A stretch of 64,000 nucleotides of DNA from Tridacna crocea. Its lineage: Eukaryota; Mollusca; Bivalvia; Cardiida; Cardiidae. Under the pieces are notes generated by a model. That model had not been told where the DNA came from, ran no database searches, and was given only the letters and a program-made list of their open reading frames with translations. Position 1 is the first letter of the stretch; every line of letters starts with the position of its first letter. Where the stretch lies: positions 13,605,501 to 13,669,500 of the forward strand of contig OX031072.1 of assembly GCA_943736015.1 (NCBI GenBank), written 5' to 3'. Positions 55,341-64,000 of this stretch are shown piece after piece. Both the position numbers and the translations under genes were made by a program.

Positions 55341-56394
55341 TGTCCTCTATATATTATACACCGTACCAACTGCTCTGATCGAACTTGGAAATAAATGTCT
55401 CTGTGGCAAACCATGTAAACAAATTATATCAACCAGTTGAAAGATGTATCACCTTTTTTATTTGGCTATGACAGTCTTTTAACGAAAATAAGAATAAATA
55501 ATGAAAATAATGAAAAAGTGGAAAGTTCATCCTCACAAGTCAGCATTTACATAATCCAATGAACCATTTTACAAACAAGTGGAATTTTAAAACAAAACAC
55601 AGTAAACCTGCCCAATTTTCAATATTTCAAAAGCTATCAATCTGAACATGATGAGTAAAGTAATACTGAAAAAAATAAAAAAAATATATAAACTGCTAAT
55701 TACAGAGCTAAATAAGCTTTCAAAGATGGCCGACATGACAGAATTCAAAAGCCATGGTCTTGTTCGTCTCCCAGATTTTGACCAATCGTTTTAAAAAATG
55801 CCATGTGATGTATAATTATGTAAAGAAACTGAAAGATCCATGGGTAGGTATACTGCTCACTGCCACGTAACTGAAAAAATATAGTTTGACATCAAACTAA
55901 CCGACTTCCACCACAAAAGATTTCAAAGGTCCCTAGAAAATTCAGGATAGGTGTAGTAATAGCTGAACCAATATAGAAACTTTCGTATAGTACGTGCAAA
56001 ATTTTCACTTAGCTTTGAGAAGTACACAGATACACGTGTTGTAACTTTAATATCAAGAATTTCAAAATACTTGAGAGAGAGAGAGACGTAAGCATGCTTG
56101 AGGCTTAGTTTCCTAGTGCAGAGGTTCCAACTTGATGCATGCGTGAAGTCCAGCCAGGATCGAGGTATGTCTAGAGCTGAAGATTGTCCCGACGAAAGAT
56201 CATTTTGTCGACTGTTGCGTGCTGCAACGCCATCGATTTGCAGTTCTGTAATAAAGTTTTGGGTGATATGGCTTACCATTCGTCGTTACTGGAGGAATTT
56301 TAAATGTCCTAAACAAAGGAGGAACTATTCTATGCCCTCTTTGTGCCCCTCTACTTCAAATGCATAACGTCACATCAGAATCGTGCCAGACCCT
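55341..56394. other. No gene seen
   Basis: AT-rich. Opposed short frames at 56279-55923 and 56098-56367 overlap and have no motif support. Confidence 0.4.
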
Positions 56395-57010
56395 ATATTG
56401 CTCGCGTGAGGGAACACCTTTTACAGAATCATTTTAAAGGTGGGTATTTAGATTTTTCACATCACACCAAATTAAAAAATATACATATCACTGATATTTA
56501 TATGAAAAATATTTTACGAATCATCAATAATTAAGAAGCATAACATTACAAAAAAAAAAAAAAGGTATTCCCTTGAAAGGCTATGTAGCCTCCTAAACTA
56601 TTTTTACATTTCGCGCCAAAAATCAAAAAAGCATTGTGGGAATGTTACGTGACTGGCATAGGACAAATGACGCTTAAATTCCTTAACATAACAAACATAA
56701 TTGCTTTCCATAATGTCTTCCTCGGACGCTATGTTTGAAGCTTCGTCTGTGTATTTCCGGTATATAAATGAGCAAGTTGCTCATGTAAAAATAGATCGTG
56801 TTTCCCGTCGGTGTCGACCAGGGCTGTAAAGAATCTCTAATTTCTCTTGTTTTCGGATGGTTTTCGACTACAGGGCGTTTATGAAAGAAAATTATAAGGC
56901 TTTGGGAGTATATGGGTGATTTTTTTGTACTTTTGTAAAATGTTCGTCCCAGAATCTGAAAGGCCACCTCTAAGGTTGATTTCGTTGAAAACTGGCTCTG
57001 AATAAGCTGA
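56395..57010 (-). repeat. Family H repeat, copy 2, reverse orientation
   Basis: On the minus strand it starts near GGCCTTTCAG/ATTCTGGGAC and runs through the same order as 11768-12450. The frame reads ILGRTFYKSTKKSPIYSQSL, then VVENHPKTREIRD, then RRSFKHSVRGRHYGK and continues a few codons past the copy 1 stop. The AT-rich 3' part with an A-run near 56550 also matches. Confidence 0.62.
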
Positions 57011-58794
57011 CATTTGTAGCTAAAAGAACATAAGTGGAATGATCTTGATCGATGCATAGATCGACGCCCAAACTCTAAACAACGACAACAATCAAGGAAC
57101 ACCAATGCATGAAGAATAGAACACCATCCCAAAGGCTGTCATAAACAAGCTTGTGCTTCTAATGCGACGCCGTTGTCAGGCAGTCAGTGTTTCATGCAGT
57201 GGTCACACACGCTACTGTTGATTGGCTTTTGAACTGGACACCTTTCTTGATTCAATAAAATAAAAAAGTAATCAACAAGATACATTTTGTATAATATCTT
57301 TTAAAAAAAATCTACTCTCAAACTTAGCGAAATGTTAAAAAATCTGCAGATTTTGTTACACCTGTCAAAGAACTTTGATTTGCAGCCAGGTTCCTAGAGG
57401 TACAATTTTTGTTGCAATGTCCATCTTTAACTTGATTAGTTAACATTATCCAAACTAGTCCTCGAATTGGTTGATAGTTTCTTTTCGAAATCCTTCAGCC
57501 AAAAATTGGAATCATTGAAATAAAAAGTGTTTCTTTATGGAGATACGACAGAACACGAACTGTTCGATGTTCCATTCTGCAGGTCCCTGGCTAAAATTTT
57601 GGCTATGCGTGAAGATTCATAGGCTTTAATGTCATCAGTTTAATTATGAAATTTGTAGTGTTACGAGATACTAAGAACTGCTAGAGATACTGAATAAGCT
57701 ATGGCCATTAGTGAGAAACAACCTGATCATTATTTGTCAAATAATGACGGTCCCAAATGCGTAGAACCAAATCCAGACGAAATTAAGTTTTTGCTGATTG
57801 CATTTTGTTCTAGATGGTAGCAAAGGTATGTAACAAAGAGAAATGTGAAGTAAATAAACCAGGCTTCTATATATCCCTCAACAATATAATATGAGCATTT
57901 AGTGACCATTTAGCGATTTCAATTATAGGGTTTTGAATACTAACAAATGGAGAAAACCTTGTGAAGTTGCAACATTAGCTTGATAAGACGACGATTTTTT
58001 AAGCAATAATTAGTAGACAAAAAGTGTTTTTTATGAGTGGAAAATAATCATATCATTCCCCATCGCAGTTAATTTGTTACTTTACAATTAAAACTGTACC
58101 GATATGAAATTTCAGTTTCTTTTATTATGGTTTTAACTGATCAGGAATGTGGTACACCTGTGTCAAAACTTCAACGGCATTCATTACAATTAAAGTTTGA
58201 GCGAATAATTGATATTCACAATGCCAGCACTTAAATACCAAACAAAAGAAGAAAGTTGTAAGCCATGCTTGATTTAAATTATTGTATTGTCAACGTATTA
58301 TTAGTTAAACTACGTCTCATAAACCACTAAATATAGATAGCGATATATCAGAGCTGTCAAGGTTTTTGGCCATAATACCTGCTTGTTAACTGTACAGCAA
58401 AAAGCCAAGGTCTTGAAGTGCGGCTCTGTTTCACACCTTACTACGTCATTAACATTATCAGACCTATCTGACACTCTGACATTTCAGATCTGGAGATTTA
58501 AAACGATAATCGGTGAAATCTGTTCGGAAGAGACAGAGAATATCAACTTAAACTATCTCTCATGCAATGACAAATTTAAATATCTGAACGTATTCAATGG
58601 TCCCTGCGTGTCTCGTACTGTCACTACAATACAAACGCAAGTTCTGTCATTATTGAGTTCGGTGTTTACCTTAAAGAATGTTGTCAATTGTGAAGTTATT
58701 GCTAAATGATATGACGAAAGGTTATGAACTCTAAGCCACCCAGTTCGGCTTACAAAAATTTGATATGTCAAAGAAAAGAAATGCTTATACTCTA
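57011..58794. other. Repeat-poor stretch, no confirmed gene
   Basis: Low repeat content. The frame at 58383-58709 (about 108 codons, no ATG) contains an acceptor-like ACATTTCAG at 58489 but no recognised domain. It is recorded as a weak exon candidate only. Confidence 0.35.
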
Positions 58795-59005
58795 TTTAAC
58801 TCTCATTTACAGACCTTTGCAACAAATCCACCTTTTGCAGACGGTTTAGATCAAAATCAGACTGCACAGAACGTGCAGTCTGATTTTGATCCACGCCGTC
58901 CGCTATTTGATTCAAAACCATAAAGCGTGAAGTCTTTTAGCAGTACAAATGTTACTTTTTAAAATGCCCGAAATCATTTCATCTATGTGGTAGCTAAAGA
59001 GTTAA
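58795..59005. repeat. Family B palindromic MITE, near-consensus
   Basis: CTTTTGCAGACGGTTTAGAT then CAAAATCAGACTGCACAGAA, with complement GTGCAGTCTGATTTTGATCC. In this copy, TTTAGATCAAAATC replaces the usual TAGATCAAGATC and its partner changes too (GATTTTGATC). Confidence 0.88.
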
Positions 59006-60139
59006 ACGTATTAAATGACACTGTATAATTCTCATCAAATTATCTTTTTTTGTGTAATGTTTTTTACAACAGTGTCCTTCAAATTGCGCCGCAAGTCCCA
59101 ACCTGGTATTGCGGAAATAAAGGAAGCATGAGTTAGTGTTGTTGCCGTGGTATAATACTAAAAGAATGTTGATAGTGCCCTAAAATACATTAAAAATCTT
59201 TAAAGCTTTATAATCTTAAGCATAGCCCAATAAGTGTATAACCAGTAAGTACTAATTCTGAATCAGCCTCATCGTTCAGCCGTTCAACTTTTCTTATACG
59301 TGTATTAATGTCCTATTGTGTGATTACGGACAATCGATTACTTTGTCTTGCTTTGATTGGCGATCTTTCACGAAAGAAGTGAAAAGCACCGTTAACTGGC
59401 TACTGTAACTTTGTTCTGACATGCGATAGATTGACATGACTAAATCTTGTGGAATGTCTTACTGAAAAAAAAAATGAAATTAGCATACAAGAACATGTCA
59501 CACCCCTTTCACACTTATCACTGATGAATGTTTGAGATGAGGATGCATAATAAATCTATTGTGTATCGCTCGAACAATGTATTTTGTTACCAACGACAAC
59601 CCTCCAGCTCGGTATAAACAACCAGTCCCGTTGTCCGGACAAGTTGGTCGTCAAGTATCGTTTTCCTTGATTTGCAACTTTTACGTGTTATTGATTTCTA
59701 CCTAACAGTTTCTCTTCTATATTCACTTGTGTGATAAAATTAATTACAATAAGTGTCAATATTTCCTGTTGAATGTATGTTCAGCATGCTTACCGAAATA
59801 CGAGCAGAACTCGTTTTAAGTGCACAAAGTAATTTTCCTTATTTCTGCCGTCAACCGATGAAAAGTTTTTAGGAAAGAGATTAGAAGAAAAACTGAATAA
59901 AGTTTTCTTGTTGTTTTTCCATATCGGCAGAGAAAAGCACGACAATCATGAGCTCGTTCTAATTATATGCACTTGCAGAAAGCAGAAATAATTTCAGCTT
60001 TTACGCTTGAATTAATTATTTTCGTCAGTGTCTTGAGAGCGCTGTCGTTTTACAATACATATCTATAAAGGTAAACTTTTCGTTATAATGAGATACACAA
60101 AGTGCATAATTCGGAAACAATACGAAGATAGAATAATGT
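59006..60139. other. No gene seen
   Basis: Mostly unique AT-rich sequence. A small family E remnant (GCGATCTTTCACGAAAG) lies near 59361. Confidence 0.45.
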
Positions 60140-60235
60140 TGGTTGTTACGAGGCATTTTCTCCTTTTTTTTTTCCAAAGTTGGTTTTAAAACTCTTCAGC
60201 GTTAGGAAAGCATGGGATCATTTGGTGAAGGGTTG
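60140..60235. repeat. Family A right-arm fragment
   Basis: GAGGCATTTTCTCCTTTTTT to CATTTGGTGAAGGGTTGA resembles the right half of family A. Confidence 0.5.
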
Positions 60236-60394
60236 AGACAGATTCCATTGTGTACATGGGGTTTGGTCAGAACTGGTCACTTTGATTTTTTAGCGCGGAC
60301 TCCAAATATTTTACTCTTTAACAGGTCATTAAAGGCGTTACTGTCGACTGTCCGAATCATTGGTTTGCACACGAAAGTTGACACTTATCAATGG

Positions 60395-60620
60395 ATCTCA
60401 ACCCTTTATAAAAAACCAAACATTTTAGACATTCTATGCATTTTAAAACTATTTACAGATGACACATTAAGTGTCACACTAGTATTAGATTTTGTCTTTG
60501 AAATGAGAGAAAACGTTGTGGGTAAGAAAAGAAAATGCTTCTAAAAGAGCCTTTTCTGCGTTTCCTTTGTTTTTAAAAAAATGATTTCTAAGGACAGTTA
60601 AACTCGGTATTATATTGGAA
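60395..60620. repeat. Family A MITE, highly diverged
   Basis: CAACCCTTTATAAAAAACCA, ATTTACAGATGACACATTAA, GAGAAAACGTTGTGGGTAAG, then a decayed palindrome. Confidence 0.55.
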
Positions 60621-61685
60621 AGGTTTAACTGTAACAAAGTGACAGCAGATGAACATGAAAATATTGCGGTCAAAGAGGGGGTAATAGATACGAATAAAGC
60701 TAAGATACATTAATACAATGAACGTCAGGGTAGATTGAGAAATTCGTGACGAGCAAAATGTCACCTTGTCAAGAAAAGTTATCGATGACAATAAAAAAAA
60801 AAACATCGAGTGTAGGCGGTAACTTGTTAACTAGAACTTAAATAAAATTTATGTATTGTAATAAAAAGCCGCTAAAGTCTTGACTATTTAAACAAACTCT
60901 TGTTCGAATCGAAATTTATTAGTTTCTTTCAAACCATTACTGGAATCGAGACGCGACCTGAAAGTTGTTTTTGGCCGTTTTAACTGCATTATTTAAGTAA
61001 TCAGACCTCTTTCAACAAGTCCAAAGGGAAAAAACGAATATGAATTTAAAGATAAGCACAGAAAATGTCAGCATTTCATCTGTGGTTTGATTGGTTAAGG
61101 GAAAGAAATTGCCAGCAATGCAAACAAGGGACTAGAGGGCTTATTCAGAGTTACATGAAGAACTTGACTTTGCCTTGACATAGCTGGTCAGGGTAGTCGA
61201 GTCAATTTCGAGAAACAAAATTTACCGAAAAGAAAAACACTTGGCTCAGGGTAAGGACAAGGAAAACGGGAATTTTTAAAATCAATACACGAACAACTGA
61301 ACCAGGAACTACTGAAAACAAGAACAGCTAGACCAGTAACTACTGAAGAAAAATAAAGAGAAATATACGAGGAATTTGGAGAGTTCTCTCACCTAAGAAG
61401 GGCTGTTACGTGTATCGGACACTCTGGGGAAAATATATTTTTGGGATAATTTTAAAAGCCAGAGGACCATTTGTGGAATGGAAAAGTATTTGAAAGTCCA
61501 ACAGATCGATAGCATATACCATGTTAAAAATGTTTAATTCATGTGCAAGCTGTCCATTTGTAAGACCTAAGAATCTAGGAAAGTCATACAATAGCATTGA
61601 TTACATTACAAAGGTCTTCCATAGAAAATGTTTCCATCAAACTGTCAAACTTTTCGCGCAAATGCTAGTTCCATTGTGAGGTCAA
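60621..61685. other. No gene seen
   Basis: Unclassified, with a purine-rich stretch at about 61200-61400. Upstream exons of the 62083 candidate gene could lie here but none could be supported. Confidence 0.4.
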
Positions 61686-61985
61686 GCCCCCATAGCTCAT
61701 TCGGTAGCGTGCAGGACTTGAGAACAAGGGGCCGTGGATCGATCCCTGACTCGGTTAATTTCTTTCCGAGCATTAATGATAGTCATTGCGACAGTATTTA
61801 TTCCTCTCCAACCGCTGACCATCATTTCGATGATGATTTTGTGGGAAAGCAGCTGTTGGCTTGGAAAGAAAATTGGGGAGTACTTGTAAAAGAGACTCCA
61901 GGAAAGCATGTATAGCTGTATTGGTCGTCTGGATACGACTGAATAAATGTTGAAAACGGCGTTAAACACCATGCAATCAATCTAA
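61686..61985 (+). repeat. tRNA-derived SINE (second type), full length
   Basis: Head GCCCCCATAGCTCATTCGGT (A box) and CCGTGGATCGATCCCTGAC (B box). Body CATTGCGACAGTATTTATTC and GCTGACCATCATTTCGATGA. Tail GAAAACGGCGTTAAACACC. The same element is broken by a MITE at 31443-31905. Confidence 0.88.
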
Positions 61986-62082
61986 TGTGAGGCTGTTTCC
62001 CTTTACAGGCATAGTTCAACTGTATTTCTATTGAGATGAAGCCTAAAAAGTAGCGCCAGATGGCATAACTTTCAACTTGCAG

Positions 62083-62283
62083 AAACAGAAATCCTGTTTA
62101 TCAAAATGCATTGGACGTCAGCTTAGAGAATACAGACAGTCTTGGAGAAGAACAAATTAGAGAGAGAGGAAACTATGCACTACAGCAGGAGCCAAATACA
62201 AATGTTGGTAGGGAACAGGCTACACTAGCATACTCTGGTGTTGGGACTATATCCACGGAAGAGGATCAGGAAAAGAATACCGG
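62083..62283 (+). CDS. Candidate internal exon, receptor-tail-like (201 nt)
   Basis: Acceptor TTTCAACTTGCAG before 62083 and a strong donor CGG/GTAAGT after 62283. With phase 1 nt in and 2 nt out, 66 codons are open: NRNPVYQNALDVSLENTDSL, then GEEQIRERGNYALQQEPN and TNVGREQATLAYSG. Features are an NPVY motif (NPxY type, binds PTB-domain adaptors) and two further tyrosines (NYAL, AYSG) in a hydrophilic acidic context. This resembles the cytoplasmic tail of a membrane receptor, but the family is not recognised. The other two frames have stops. The GC content and codon pattern differ from the surrounding AT-rich DNA. Confidence 0.5.
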
Positions 62284-62383
62284 GTAAGTTTTTCACATTT
62301 TATACCCATCCCTCATTCATTTACAACTTTTTAATGACCTTTCGATATTTTAGAGGATGTTGACTTTTGCTTCTAATGAACAG

Positions 62384-62438
62384 GTTTTCTGTGGATGGTC
62401 TCGACATGACTATCCATGACTTTATCTTTGGATACTAG
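62384..62438 (+). CDS. Candidate terminal exon (55 nt) of the same gene
   Basis: After an intron of 100 bp (GT 62284 to AG 62383), the first base completes a Gly codon, then FSVDGLDMTIHDFIFGY and a TAG stop at 62436-62438. The phase matches the previous exon. An AATAAA at 62786-62791 is a reasonable poly(A) signal. The alternative acceptor at 62351 would stop after three codons. Confidence 0.42.
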
Positions 62439-63548
62439 GCCCTAAAGCAGTCAAAATTATCAGTAAGTTTTCTGTAGTTGTGCTGTTCAAGATTTGTTTT
62501 TCAGTTTGGCGCTTCAGACTTTTGTAAATGTTGAAACATTTTCCTACGTACATTAAATTTCTGTGATCTAAAACAAAATTTATTGGCAATTCCTTCGTAT
62601 TTTTCACCAGATTTTTATATTGTAATAGCTTCTTGTAATAGCTTCTTCTTGTGTCTACAAGTACAGAAAATGATTTTTTTTTGCCGAGCCTCAGAGATCT
62701 ACAATAGTCAAAATATTTCAGGTTCTGAAGACGGGTTTTCTTTTTTTTTTTCTTTCTGTAAGATGTAGTGATAAGGTTAGATAAAAATAAAACTGACAAT
62801 GTAGTTTAAAGTTTCTAAAACATTTCTTAATTGTATTTTCTCGGGACAATATGATAAGAGAATACGAATAAACGTGAAAAGCTTCTTACGTAAAATATTT
62901 TCAAAATTAATAAAAACGATTAAACCCCCCCCCCCCCCCCCAAAAGAAAATGCACAAAGTATCGATCGAACGTCTTAGCAACACTAAAGGTATTAAAACT
63001 GAATTGCTCTATGTAAGGAAAAGGTTGACTTAGCATCTTTCTGACAGAGAGGAGAAAAACGACTAGCGAGAGGTATGTAGAGGCAATCAAATCTACGATT
63101 GGGTGACTCTAAAGTCATTGTTCGTGTCTGCTCTTCTTCTAAACCATCACACGAAAGAAAACTTGTATGACATCTTAAGTCGTATCTATATTATTTTTGT
63201 CTTTCCTTTTTGCACAACATTTTACACATTCGCTGTACAGCGAACACAACTTAATTGGTTATGTAATTCAGTCACTAGTGCCTGTCGGTTGACCGGTCTC
63301 CAGCCGGCAATTAATGACATACACTAGCCCGTGTTCTATAATCCATATTTCACCATAAATTTTGTTGAACAGATTAAATGTTTTTTTTTTTTACAGAAAA
63401 ACATCCACTCGGACTTATCAGAATATATGACAATGATATCGAGGAATGGTTGTAAGACCTACTTTCGATAATGTTGCACGAGGCATACTGCTTGTTGAAC
63501 AAGTCAAATGACCTTCCTCAATTCTAGGGGCTATGTCAGGGAAAGTGC
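62439..63548. other. Possible 3' UTR, then no gene
   Basis: The first about 370 bp could be 3' UTR of the plus-strand candidate. A C-run lies at about 62926-62941. The minus-strand frame at 62799-62422 (125 codons) is K/T-rich low-complexity and unsupported. Confidence 0.4.
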
Positions 63549-63776
63549 TTAACCCTTTCCCAAACGACAAACTTTTGGACCAGACCAAATTGAAAGCATT
63601 TGCAGAGGACAACTCAACTCTTGCTGAAAAGATGATCTCTGTCTATGATAGGGTAGAAAACATTGTGGGAAAAGGAGAAAAAGCTGGTTACCAGCATTTT
63701 CTCCTTTTCCTACAACGTTTTCAAACGGCTACTATTCCAGACCCGTAAAAACCAGGGATTGTTTGGGAAAGGGTTG
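63549..63776. repeat. Family A MITE, near-consensus
   Basis: TTAACCCTTTCCCAAACGAC to GTTTGGGAAAGGGTTGA. The palindrome GGAGAAAAAGCTGGTTACCA carries one base difference from its partner arm. The remaining 224 bp to the window end hold nothing recognised. Confidence 0.93.
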
Positions 63777-64000
63777 ATCATAAAATGTCTCCAGGTCAAC
63801 TTTGTCGCCATGTTTTACCATGATATGATTTTATATTATGTACTTGCAAGCCCTTTGGCCCTTGTAGCATCAATGACCATCATGCTTCTCATTTTTTTTT
63901 GTTATAATTTAATAATACACAAAAAACATCGTGTGGAAAAAGAATAGTATTACTGGTTGTTTGCTTAATATATCTTACACGTCACAAAACCGTATAAGGA

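Noticed and set aside
58383..58709. 108-codon plus-strand gene
   Set aside because: It lacks an ATG at the start and any recognisable domain. An acceptor-like site at 58489 is not enough to call an exon.
62422..62799. 125-codon minus-strand frame
   Set aside because: It starts in a lysine run from a T-tract, has low complexity and no recognised domain, and lies antisense to the likely 3' UTR of the plus-strand candidate.
63533..63776. Short proteins read through family A palindromes (also at 21279, 44100, 54914 and others)
   Set aside because: The repeated peptides simply reflect the shared MITE sequence. They occur in several frames and on both strands, and end at element boundaries.

Overview
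The window is eukaryotic, AT-rich, and mostly introns, intergenic DNA and repeats. It has no operons, ribosome binding sites, CRISPR arrays or other prokaryotic features. The repeat set (tRNA-derived SINEs with a conserved tail, LINEs ending in a short tandem tail instead of poly(A), and very many small palindromic elements) suggests a mollusc, most likely a bivalve. That taxonomic call is inference; no species marker is present.

One host gene is identified with confidence. On the minus strand, four exons (47446-47371, 40155-40041, 39521-39428, 39072-37030) join in compatible phases with GT-AG introns. They encode the end of a PR/SET domain, an N-terminal zinc-finger cluster, a CtBP-binding PLDLS motif, a second cluster of three zinc fingers and an acidic tail. 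This is the PRDM3/PRDM16 (MECOM/EVI1) transcription factor family. The 5' exons with most of the PR domain were not found. A weaker candidate is the 3' end of a plus-strand gene (62083-62283 plus 62384-62438), whose tail carries an NPxY motif.

Everything else supported is repetitive. Two LINE reverse-transcriptase copies are present: 1-2251, cut by the left edge, and 15752-17909, inserted into a MITE with a 13-bp target duplication. A third LINE 3' tail lies on the minus strand near 32705. Family names used below: A, about 229 bp, TTAA-flanked, ends in CCCTTT, with a long central palindrome (over 25 copies or fragments); B, centred on a GATCAGACTGCAC palindrome; C, about 190 bp, palindromic, ends near GGTCCGTATTCACC; D, tRNA-derived SINEs; E, about 500 bp with hairpin ends around GATCGAAAT; H, a repeat with a reading frame kept in both copies; I, K and L, minor families. 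H, I and L are described at their entries.

Layout: 1-2251 LINE; 2252-15600 gene-free with scattered A/B/C/E/H repeats and a G-rich tandem element; 15634-18033 LINE-in-MITE nest; 18034-36770 dense MITE/SINE territory with a 58-bp minisatellite; 37030-47446 PRDM gene with MITE-filled introns; 47447-62082 upstream or intronic repeats with some repeat-poor blocks; 62083-62438 possible terminal exons; 62439-64000 repeats.
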